Of a stretch of DNA of 25,204 nucleotides, positions 6,054 to 13,280 are shown one piece after another. Location of the stretch: contig CAKROP010000004.1 of NCBI GenBank assembly GCA_934373375.1, positions 1-25,204 of the forward strand, written 5' to 3'. The notes below the pieces were generated by a model. That model saw only the letters and a list, made by a program, of their open reading frames with translations. It did no database searches and had not been told where the DNA came from. Source of the DNA: an uncultured Anaerosacchariphilus sp. Lineage in GTDB: Bacteria > Bacillota > Clostridia > Lachnospirales > Lachnospiraceae. The translations under genes were made by a program, and so were the position numbers. How positions within the stretch are numbered: position 1 is the stretch's first letter; each line of letters begins with the position of its first letter.

Positions 6054-6914
6054 GTGAAAAAGATAGCGGTTGTGACAGACAGCAACAGTGGCATTACGCA
6101 GGAAGAAGCACAGAAGATGGGAATTTATGTGCTGCCGATGCCTTTTACAATTGATGGAAAAGAATATTTTGAAGGAATCAACCTGACACAGGAAGAGTTC
6201 TACGAGAAGCTGAAGGGGGATGCGGATATCGCCACCTCCCAGCCATCTCCCCATGCCATCATGGAGCTTTGGGATAAGCTTCTTAAGGATTATGACGAGA
6301 TCGTACAGATTCCCATGTCCAGCGGACTGTCAGGCTCCTGCCAGACGGCGGCTGCCCTGGCTGCAGATTATGAAGATAAAGTATTTGTAGTCAATAATCA
6401 CCGTATTTCCGTAACGCAGCGGCGTTCCGTGGATACGGCGTTAGAGTTGGTAAAGACCGGAAGGGATGGACGGGAGATCAAAGAAATCCTGGAGAAAACC
6501 GGCATGGATGCCAGCATCTATATCACGGTAGCCACATTAAAATACCTGAAAAAGGGCGGCCGTCTGACCCCGGCGGTGGCAGCCATCGGAACCATGCTCC
6601 GGTTGAAGCCGGTGCTGACCATCCAGGGCGAAAAGCTGGACAGCTGCGCGAAAGCTCGCACCATGCACCAGGCCAGGCAGCTGATGATCGATCACATCCG
6701 CGAGGACATCGAGACCCGTTTCGGCGGCGTAGAGGCCCATCGGGTTCATATGGATATTGCCCATACCAATAATGAGGCGGAAGCATTGAAATTCCGCGAC
6801 GAGGTGGAGGCCGCATTCCCGGGATACGAGGTCGGGTTTATTGATCCACTGTCCTTAAGCGTATCCTGTCATATTGGCGACGGTGCTCTTGCTCTGGCTA
6901 TCACAGAGAAGTAA
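6054..6914 (+). CDS. DegV family fatty-acid-binding protein
   Basis: A 286-residue protein matching the DegV family over its whole length. The N-terminus reads IAVVTDSNSGITQEEA, followed by VLPMPFTIDGKEYFEG, SQPSPHAIMELWDKLL and IPMSSGLSGSCQTAAALA. The C-terminal domain carries TLKYLKKGGRLTPAVAAIGTMLRLKPVL. These proteins bind a fatty acid between two alpha/beta domains. Relatives (FakB) present fatty acids to the kinase FakA for phospholipid synthesis. The lipid-contacting Thr/Ser positions (TSQPSP, SSGLSGS) are present. Which paralogue role this one has cannot be read from sequence, and no fakA is visible nearby. The start is GTG at 6054 with an upstream AGGGGGC. The gene is monocistronic, with its own promoter and terminator. 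Confidence 0.93.
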   Translation: MKKIAVVTDSNSGITQEEAQKMGIYVLPMPFTIDGKEYFEGINLTQEEFYEKLKGDADIATSQPSPHAIMELWDKLLKDYDEIVQIPMSSGLSGSCQTAAALAADYEDKVFVVNNHRISVTQRRSVDTALELVKTGRDGREIKEILEKTGMDASIYITVATLKYLKKGGRLTPAVAAIGTMLRLKPVLTIQGEKLDSCAKARTMHQARQLMIDHIREDIETRFGGVEAHRVHMDIAHTNNEAEALKFRDEVEAAFPGYEVGFIDPLSLSVSCHIGDGALALAITEK

Positions 6915-6942
6915 ATAATTAACATCAAAAAGAAACGAGAAG

Positions 6943-6985
6943 AAGGCAATCCGAAACGTAATGGTTTTCTGGATTGTCTTTTTTT
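6943..6985 (+). terminator. Rho-independent terminator after degV
   Basis: AAGGCAATCC (6943-6952) pairs with GGATTGTCTT (6971-6980), with one wobble, followed by a run of seven T (6979-6985). Confidence 0.8.
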
Positions 6986-7053
6986 GTTGCCCGTTTTTGG
7001 TTGGAAATTGTGACAGAAGATGCCTCAAAAACCTGCCACACCGATGTCACAGA

Positions 7054-7082
7054 TTGTTTTGCTGAAAGGAGTATTTTATAAT
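7054..7082 (+). promoter_or_regulatory. Sigma-A promoter of the HerA/TNT/Hsp70 cluster
   Basis: TTGTTT (7054-7059), a 17-base spacer and a perfect TATAAT (7077-7082), 46 bases before the chosen start of the first gene. GTGACA (7010-7015) and TGTCAC (7045-7050) form a spaced inverted repeat just upstream that could bind a regulator. No other terminator or promoter was noticed until 17963, so this is likely the sole promoter for eight genes. Confidence 0.7.
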
Positions 7083-7128
7083 AAAAAAAGTAAAATTTTC
7101 CTATTCTATTTTAAGGGAGAACATGAAG

Positions 7129-9798
7129 ATGGCCGATTATGTGAGCAGAGAAAGAACCATGCCGGTGCGGTTTACGGATCTGGAACAGAAGTGGAATGAG
7201 CAGAAAAGGAAGACCGCCTACGAGCTGAAGCTGGCCCAGGGATTTGCTGTGGCGGACATGTATCTGACCCAGCAGTACCTGGATCGATTCTCCGCGGGAA
7301 CCGTATATGAGCCGGATAATACCGTGATGGATGTGCTGAAAATGCGCGTTTTTCAGATCAGTAAGCTGGTATACGATCCGGAAGAACAGATCAACGACAA
7401 GCTGATCAGTGTCTACAGCAGTTTACATAACATGGACAGCGCTGTGGCTTTGATCATACGTTCCAACAGCAAAGAAGTGGGATTCTACGCGGCGGTCCGC
7501 TCGGAGGACAATGCGGAGCTGGCGGGCGAGACCCTGTGCTCCGTGCTGAAGGGCAACTTCCCGGGCATCGACATTTCCGCAGCCTTAAACGGCAATGAAA
7601 AACGGGCTTTACTGGACGCCATGACGCCGGACGGAACCGCTCCCAAAAGCCTGGCGACGGTGTCTCTGATCCCGTCGGAGCGCGACGACGATAAGAATGA
7701 ATTTATCCAGGGTCTGGAGAAATTCATCGGCAGTATGAACCGCAAAGACTACACGGCAGTGCTGCTGGCGGCTCCTGTGGACAGTGTGACCCTGGCGAGA
7801 CGGAAGCATGGCTATGAAGAGCTGTACGCCAGTCTGTCGCCTCACGCAAAGATTTCCATGTCCTTCGCCCACAGTGAGACCGATTCAGTCAATGAGAGTA
7901 TCTCAAACTCCTTTTCCAAGTCCATCAACAACAGTGTCAGTAATTCCAACGGCACATCCACGTCCAAAACGGAGGGTCGGAACAAGGGGCATTCCACCGG
8001 GTTCAGCGCTAATGGAGATGGCTGGGGCATGAGCTCATCCGATTCCTACGGAAGCTCCACATCCTTTACTTCGGGAACGTCCTTCAGCACAGCCATTTCC
8101 AGCAGTACCGGATCCACCGACACGGAATCCACCAGTAAAGGAACGGGTCGTTCGGTGGGCGACACGGACACCACTTCTCTGACCTTTGAAAATAAGGGTG
8201 TGCAGGAGCTGATGAATCGGGCCGACACGCAGCTGAAGCGCATCGAATGCTCCAAGGCCTACGGTATGTGGGATTTCTGCGGCTACTTCTTCTCCAACGA
8301 CATTGCGGTCACGGCCCAGGCAGCCAATGTATACAAGTCCGTGATGATGGGCCAGGAATCCTCGGTGGAGAATGCCCACATCAACCTGTGGAATCTGGGA
8401 CTTCGCAATGAAATCCGCAAAATTGTGGACAATGTAAAATATCTGGTCCATCCGGTGGCGGAGATTCCGGCCTTTGACTCCTACGAGGCCCAGCAGGTGA
8501 CGCCCACCAATATGATCAATGGAAAGGAGCTCCCCATTGCTCTCGGACTCCCCAGGAAATCCGTTCCGGGCGTGGCTGTGGTGGAGATGGCCGAGTTTGG
8601 CCGGGCAGTAGTTTTCGAAGATCTGTCCCGAGTAGAACGCCTGATGGATTTTGGAAATATTTACCATATGGGCCTGAAGGAGGAAATGCGCGTGCCCATG
8701 GACGTGGACCTGCTGGCCTCCCACTGCTTTATTACGGGATCTTCCGGTTCCGGTAAATCCTACGCCACTTACCAGCTTCTGGATAACCTGCTGAAGCGGG
8801 ACGTCCACATGATGGTCATAGAACCGGCCAAGGGCGAGTATAAACAGGTATTCGGCGGTCTGAAAGGCATCCGCATCTTCAATACGGATCCGAATGTATA
8901 CAAGATGCTGCGGATCAATCCCTTCCAGTTCCCGGAGAACCTGCATGTGCTGACCCATATCGAGAAGCTGATTCAAATCTTCAACGCTTCCTGGGCTCTG
9001 TACGCGGCCATGCCGGCGATTCTGAAGGAGGCCGTGGTGAAGTCCTACACGAAATGCGGCTGGGATGTGATGAATTCCGTCTGGATCGAGGGCATTTCCG
9101 AACATAAGTATCCGGTCTTTCAGGATGTGTTGGAGATTCTTCCGGAGATCATCAACAGCTCGGATTATTCGGCGGATTCCAAGGGGGATTATAAGGGCGC
9201 GCTGCTGACCCGTGTCCAGTCCATGACCACCGGAATTACGGGCCTGATTTTTGAGCGGAGCGAGGGGATCTCAGATTCGATTCTGTTTGATTCCAACGCC
9301 ATCGTGGACTTAAGCGATATTGGTTCCGAGGAGACCGTGGCTCTGCTGATGGGCGTGCTGATCATGCGCCTGGGTGAGTACCGCCAGTCCGTGCGGAAGG
9401 CAGGAACCGGCAGCCGGGACGCGCGCCTTAAGCACGTAACCGTCCTCGAGGAGGCTCACAATATCCTCAAGCGCACCAGTGAGCCAGGAGGGCGCGAATA
9501 TCGTCGGAAAATCCGTGGAAATGATCAGCAATTCCATCAAAGAAATGCGTACCTACGGCGAGGGCTTTATCATCATCGACCAGTCGCCCATGGCGGTAGA
9601 CACCTCTGCGATAGAAAATACATCCACGAAAATTATCATGAACACCCCGGCCAAGGATGCCTGCGAAGAGCTGAGCAGCGCCCTGTCCCTGAACGAGGAT
9701 CAGTCGAAGGAGCTGTCGCGGCTTGGAACCGGAGTGGCGGCGGTGATGCAAAAAGGCTGGCTGACGCCGGTGCTGATGAAAATCGATATGTGGGATAA
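7129..9798 (+). CDS. HerA/VirB4-like P-loop ATPase with Ser-rich insert, N-terminal part (frameshifted)
   Basis: About 784 genuine residues of a large ATPase of the HerA/FtsK/VirB4 class. These proteins are hexameric motors that move DNA or protein substrates. Residues 1-245 form an unrecognised N-terminal domain. Residues about 246-350 are a Ser/Thr/Gly-rich low-complexity insert. The motor domain begins near 500, with Walker A GSSGSGKS (537-544) and Walker B VTVLEEAH (Glu774, Glu775). After codon 784 (LKRTS) the frame turns into Arg/Gly-rich nonsense and stops at 9798. The true continuation starts in the next frame at 9479. ATG 7129 is preferred over 7123 because the ribosome site AAGGGAG (7113-7119) is nine bases from it and only three from the other. 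No relaxase or conjugation gene is near. Confidence 0.8.
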   Translation: MADYVSRERTMPVRFTDLEQKWNEQKRKTAYELKLAQGFAVADMYLTQQYLDRFSAGTVYEPDNTVMDVLKMRVFQISKLVYDPEEQINDKLISVYSSLHNMDSAVALIIRSNSKEVGFYAAVRSEDNAELAGETLCSVLKGNFPGIDISAALNGNEKRALLDAMTPDGTAPKSLATVSLIPSERDDDKNEFIQGLEKFIGSMNRKDYTAVLLAAPVDSVTLARRKHGYEELYASLSPHAKISMSFAHSETDSVNESISNSFSKSINNSVSNSNGTSTSKTEGRNKGHSTGFSANGDGWGMSSSDSYGSSTSFTSGTSFSTAISSSTGSTDTESTSKGTGRSVGDTDTTSLTFENKGVQELMNRADTQLKRIECSKAYGMWDFCGYFFSNDIAVTAQAANVYKSVMMGQESSVENAHINLWNLGLRNEIRKIVDNVKYLVHPVAEIPAFDSYEAQQVTPTNMINGKELPIALGLPRKSVPGVAVVEMAEFGRAVVFEDLSRVERLMDFGNIYHMGLKEEMRVPMDVDLLASHCFITGSSGSGKSYATYQLLDNLLKRDVHMMVIEPAKGEYKQVFGGLKGIRIFNTDPNVYKMLRINPFQFPENLHVLTHIEKLIQIFNASWALYAAMPAILKEAVVKSYTKCGWDVMNSVWIEGISEHKYPVFQDVLEILPEIINSSDYSADSKGDYKGALLTRVQSMTTGITGLIFERSEGISDSILFDSNAIVDLSDIGSEETVALLMGVLIMRLGEYRQSVRKAGTGSRDARLKHVTVLEEAHNILKRTSEPGGREYRRKIRGNDQQFHQRNAYLRRGLYHHRPVAHGGRHLCDRKYIHENYHEHPGQGCLRRAEQRPVPERGSVEGAVAAWNRSGGGDAKRLADAGADENRYVG

Positions 9799-10360
9799 CC
9801 ACTACGAAGCAGAGGTAAAGCGCCCCATGCCCGATGAAATCTGCCTGCTAAAAGGAAGGATGCTGACGGAGCTGTACCGGCAGCAGGAGAAGCGGGCCTT
9901 CTCCCTGATCGCCATGAAAAAAATCATCCGGGAGTCACCGATCGACGACGAAAAGAAGCGGGATTTTGAGGATATGGTGGCATTGATGAACCAGATGCTG
10001 CTGAAGCGGGCGGACGGCCTGGCTGCGGACGAGGTAGGGCGGCTGTATCTTCTGATCGCGGGCTGCGAGGGTCTGCTGGACGTCATTGACGATAAGCAGA
10101 TCTACACCAACAGGCAGCTGGAAGCAAAGCACAAAAAGGATCCGGAGTGGTTTACCACGGAAAGAGTGAAAAATCTGCATAAGCATTCCAGACAGTGGCT
10201 TGCGCGGTTCCAGGCAGCCTTCCACCATTACGCTTTTGTGGAGGATGATGGAATCGTCCGGGAAATCATTCAAAGCATTCTTTATGAAAAGAGCGACGGC
10301 GGCAAAAACGGAAGTAAATATCATCTGCTGTATGATTTGATGGAGAATGGAACGATATAA
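9479..10360 (+). CDS. HerA/VirB4-like ATPase, C-terminal part (after the frameshift)
   Basis: The remaining 293 codons of the same ATPase in the next frame. It opens with the continuation of the motor: SQEGANIVGKSVEM, then EMRTYGEGFIIIDQSP, with Gln and Ser at the sensor position, and NTSTKIIMNTP as the Arg-finger-like end of the HerA core. From about residue 110 a helical C-terminal domain rich in charged residues follows, unlike known HerA proteins. It has no ribosome site of its own, so it is not expected to be an independent gene. Joined, the protein would have about 1,077 residues. Its stop lies 11 bases before the next gene, with GGAGG between. Confidence 0.8.
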   Translation: MSQEGANIVGKSVEMISNSIKEMRTYGEGFIIIDQSPMAVDTSAIENTSTKIIMNTPAKDACEELSSALSLNEDQSKELSRLGTGVAAVMQKGWLTPVLMKIDMWDNHYEAEVKRPMPDEICLLKGRMLTELYRQQEKRAFSLIAMKKIIRESPIDDEKKRDFEDMVALMNQMLLKRADGLAADEVGRLYLLIAGCEGLLDVIDDKQIYTNRQLEAKHKKDPEWFTTERVKNLHKHSRQWLARFQAAFHHYAFVEDDGIVREIIQSILYEKSDGGKNGSKYHLLYDLMENGTI

Positions 10361-10371
10361 GGAGGCGGATC

Positions 10372-11004
10372 ATGCGGGGCGGGAAATTTTCAGAAATGCA
10401 GGAAAATCCGGAGCGGCTCCGACAGCTGCAGGAGGAGCGCCAGAAGCGCAGGCTGGAAGATGAGATTGCGGATCTGGATGAAAATACAGACGAGTTCCCG
10501 GAGGAATCTGACGAGGTGGAGCGGGATTATTCTTCGGAGGAGCTGCAGGATATCTGGGACAACGATCCGGGCTATGTGAACGAGCGGGCCATGAAGAAGC
10601 TGGATGCTCCGTCCATGAAGGACAGCGGGTATCTGAAGACGGGCCTGCACTCCAGAGGACTGTTAAATTATGGAAAAGACGCTTTGGACGATACGGAGCA
10701 GGACACCTTGCTTTCCGAGGGAAAGGTGCTGGAGCGCTGGGGCTCGGAGGAAGGAACCTACCTGACGGAGCCGGGAACGGATTTCCGGGATCTGCACCTG
10801 AATGTGACGGAGGATAAGCTGGAGCGGAACAGCTACGAGGTGGTGAAGCCCTTCTGGGTCACCGAGAGCCGCATCGCGCCTCAGCCCTTTGATGAGAAGG
10901 ATGATACAGAGAAGAAAAGGGAGCCTGCGGTTCAGTACCACGCCCGGATCTGCGTGGAGGATCTGATAGAGATGGGATTTCTGAAGAAAAAGGAGGATAA
11001 GTAA
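10372..11004 (+). CDS. TNT-like (NAD+ glycohydrolase-fold) domain protein
   Basis: A 210-residue protein with a charged, coil-like N-terminal half (1-110) and a C-terminal TNT-like domain (about 118-207). TNT, named from the tuberculosis necrotizing toxin, cleaves NAD+. Family landmarks are ERWGSEEGTYLTEPGTDF (Arg122), YEVVKPFWV, SRIAP, VQY (Gln188) and DLIEMGFL. In my alignment from memory, Arg122 and Gln188 match residues needed for catalysis in the M. tuberculosis protein. The catalytic His position (H-x-Y) is Asn153, and the usual QPGGG loop is replaced by a charged insert. It may therefore be inactive or divergent. There is no signal peptide. The gene sits between a translocase-like ATPase and a hyperacidic protein. 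ATG 10372 follows GGAGGCGG. Confidence 0.72.
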   Translation: MRGGKFSEMQENPERLRQLQEERQKRRLEDEIADLDENTDEFPEESDEVERDYSSEELQDIWDNDPGYVNERAMKKLDAPSMKDSGYLKTGLHSRGLLNYGKDALDDTEQDTLLSEGKVLERWGSEEGTYLTEPGTDFRDLHLNVTEDKLERNSYEVVKPFWVTESRIAPQPFDEKDDTEKKREPAVQYHARICVEDLIEMGFLKKKEDK

Positions 11005-11658
11005 ATGAAGATAGGACATTTCGATGAGACAGAGCAGAACGATGATGTGGATGACGTAGACGATATGGACGAAGACGTGGATGACGCCGAGGACATGGAT
11101 GATATGGATGAGGACATGGACGACGCGGATGAAGATATGGACGACGCGGATGAGGACATGGATGACGCGGATGAAGATATGGACGATGCAGAAGATGATA
11201 TGGATTCCCCGGAGGACGGAGATGGCGGTGACGAGGGGAATGATTCCGGGGAAGAGAAAAAGTCTATGGCGGACATGCTCAAGGATAAACTGGATAAAAT
11301 AAGCTCCATGTTTAAGTCTAAGGAAACCGACGAAGGCGACGAGACAGAAGAAGCCGGGGAAACTGACGAGTCTGACGAATCGGATGAAAAAGAGGAGTCA
11401 GATGGAGAAGAGAAAAGCAATCCCTGGGAGCTTCCGCCGGAGAGCAAGGCGGACACCAATTCCCGGATGGCTGAAACGGCGAAGGATTTCCGAGAGGCAC
11501 ATAACCTGGATGAGCATGGTCAGAAGCTGGATAATAGCGAGGACAGTACCGATGATACCGAGAATTCAGATGCGCCCAAGACTCACGGTGATGACGGCGA
11601 GCTTGTCCGGGAAGCAAACAAGGGAGCAGAGATAGACGATGACGAACTGGAACACTAA
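11005..11658 (+). CDS. Hyperacidic Asp/Glu-rich repeat protein
   Basis: A 217-residue protein of unknown function. Residues 10-85 are almost only Asp, Glu and Met, including four tandem heptads DEDMDDA (codons 11107-11190). A short basic amphipathic stretch (about 87-108, KSMADMLKDKLDKISSMFKS) and a second acidic half follow. It is probably largely disordered and highly negative. It starts right after the stop of the TNT-like gene (TAAATG) with AAGGAGG at 10990-10996, so the two are translationally linked. An acidic partner next to a toxin-like protein could be a chaperone, an inhibitor or a nucleic-acid mimic. None of these is shown by the sequence. Confidence 0.82.
   Translation: MKIGHFDETEQNDDVDDVDDMDEDVDDAEDMDDMDEDMDDADEDMDDADEDMDDADEDMDDAEDDMDSPEDGDGGDEGNDSGEEKKSMADMLKDKLDKISSMFKSKETDEGDETEEAGETDESDESDEKEESDGEEKSNPWELPPESKADTNSRMAETAKDFREAHNLDEHGQKLDNSEDSTDDTENSDAPKTHGDDGELVREANKGAEIDDDELEH
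11107..11190 (+). repeat. Four tandem 21-base coding repeats (DEDMDDA)
   Basis: Four uninterrupted 21-base units encode DEDMDDA. The codons alternate: units 1 and 3 use GAG GAC, units 2 and 4 use GAA GAT. The real period is therefore close to 42 bases, which suggests duplication of a two-unit block. The length may vary between strains by slippage. Confidence 0.85.
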
Positions 11659-13249
11659 TTACACCTATTTTATCACCTATTCCTGCTACACCCGGAAAAT
11701 GACCGTGCTGCTGAACGGGAAGGAACCTCTGTCCCGCAACAGCGCCATTCTCCAGTACATGAACGAGCCATTCTATCGCTGGTGCGGCGTCCTGCCGGAG
11801 CTTTTGTACCGGGAGCTGGGTGAGGATTACCGGGTGGTCTATACCGGTCGGCAGGAGGAAGCGGAGATTTTGAAAACCATTTTCAGGCAGTATCCCCACT
11901 GCCTGGCGCTGGAGATACGGGATTTTGAACTGCAAAAGCCCCTGCAGGAGCGGATGATTGCCTTAAGCCGTCTGATGAAGGAGAAGAACCTGCCCCGGCT
12001 GCCACAGCGCGTTATTTCAGCAGCTTTCATCGGAACGAAGAAAACTCTGGAAAAGTGGAAGCCTCTGCTTGGAGAACTGGACGTAAAAAACCAGTATTGC
12101 AGCGTGACGGTACATACGGCAGAATGGGCTGAGATCTCCGGGACAGACCGGAACGCAGTGGTGTTTGCCCTCTGCGCCACGGAGGAGGAACAGGAAGATG
12201 CCCTGGAGCGGCTGAATGGCCGCGGCTACGCCTTCCTTCTTACTGAGACCGGACCGGTTGGCTTCCAGAGTGTGACTGGCCGCAGCTTCGTTTATGGAAT
12301 TACGGAGAAAGACTTTTTTTCGGTGATTTTCGACTGTCTGCTGTTATTTCCGCTGGCGGAGTGCTTCGCACAGTATGCGTCGGATCTGCGCCGCAGTGTC
12401 AGGGAGGTACAGACAGGCCGGAAGCTGGAAGCACTGCTGGCAGTGAAGCCCTGTATCTATGTGAAAGCGCCGGAGCGCATCGAGGTGGGGACCAGCGAAT
12501 CCTTTATTATCGAGACGGAGCCTGAGGACGTGAAGCTGCCCGGCCTGACCTTCGAATATCAGCTGCCCGGCATCGTTACCTGCAATGAACAGCGCGTTTT
12601 CGGAGAAAAAGCAGGCAGAACCAAAGTCCGGATTTTCGAAAAGGGATCGGCGGAGCCCTTATGCGAGCTGAGCTTTGAAGTCTACACCCGGAACCGGATC
12701 CGGGGGCTTTTGTTATCGGATTACAGCAAGGCCATCGGCGTCGGTGATATTCTGCGGCTGACCTGCAGCTGGCAGCCGGAGGATGCGGACAACGCGGACA
12801 GCCTGCAGTGGTACAGCGATCAGGAAAAGGTGGCGATGGTGACTGCCGGCGGCAATGTGAAAGCCTTGTCACCCGGAATGTGCCGGATTTACTGCGCGGC
12901 AGAGAAGGTTTCCGCCTTTTGCAGCGTGGAAGTAAAGCCCTATCTGACCGGCTTTACCCTGCCCTTTGACAAGGGGGAGCCTCTGCATCTTGCAGTGGGT
13001 GAGACCAGAAAGATCCGGTGCCGCGTGGAGCCGGAGGGAGCCATTGACGGCAGGCTGATTTTCAGCAGCACCGATCTGATGACGGTTAATGCCGGGGACG
13101 GCCAGATCACGGGCGTGGCCGACGGCGAGGCGGATATCATCGTGGAAAACGCCGGAAAGCGCTTCCGGGAACAATTTCATGTGGTGGTAGGCCGGGGCAA
13201 TCCCCCGCAGGTACCGACAAAGAAGAAATTTTTCGGATTATTCGGGTAA
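11639..13249 (+). CDS. Unknown protein with C-terminal bacterial Ig-like repeats
   Basis: A 536-residue protein. The N-terminal 270 residues are not recognised. They have alpha/beta character, with LPELLYRELGEDYRVVYTG and a stretch PQRVISAAFIGTKKTLEKW. The C-terminal half appears to hold three Ig-like beta domains (about 275-355, 356-440 and 441-525). The last two show the Big_2-type ends VKALSPGMCRIYCAA and ITGVADGEADIIV. A short basic tail TKKKFFGLFG ends the protein. Such domains are usually extracellular, but I see no signal peptide or anchor. The ATG at 11639 overlaps the preceding gene by 20 bases, so translation is probably coupled. The role in the cluster is unknown, with a scaffold or binding partner of the ATPase possible. 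Confidence 0.75.
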   Translation: MTNWNTNYTYFITYSCYTRKMTVLLNGKEPLSRNSAILQYMNEPFYRWCGVLPELLYRELGEDYRVVYTGRQEEAEILKTIFRQYPHCLALEIRDFELQKPLQERMIALSRLMKEKNLPRLPQRVISAAFIGTKKTLEKWKPLLGELDVKNQYCSVTVHTAEWAEISGTDRNAVVFALCATEEEQEDALERLNGRGYAFLLTETGPVGFQSVTGRSFVYGITEKDFFSVIFDCLLLFPLAECFAQYASDLRRSVREVQTGRKLEALLAVKPCIYVKAPERIEVGTSESFIIETEPEDVKLPGLTFEYQLPGIVTCNEQRVFGEKAGRTKVRIFEKGSAEPLCELSFEVYTRNRIRGLLLSDYSKAIGVGDILRLTCSWQPEDADNADSLQWYSDQEKVAMVTAGGNVKALSPGMCRIYCAAEKVSAFCSVEVKPYLTGFTLPFDKGEPLHLAVGETRKIRCRVEPEGAIDGRLIFSSTDLMTVNAGDGQITGVADGEADIIVENAGKRFREQFHVVVGRGNPPQVPTKKKFFGLFG

Positions 13250-13280
13250 AACCGAAAAAAACGAGGGACAGGAGGACGTT

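Noticed and set aside
5921-6154. Open frame between spoVAEB and degV
   Set aside because: It overlaps the degV promoter and the degV coding start in another frame, and its translation has no recognisable feature.
7054-10360. Conjugative element suggested by the VirB4/HerA-like ATPase
   Set aside because: No relaxase, coupling protein, mating-pair genes, integrase or attachment sites are seen around it.
11107-11190. Tandem repeats as a CRISPR-like array
   Set aside because: The units are contiguous, 21 bases long, without spacers, and in frame within the acidic protein.
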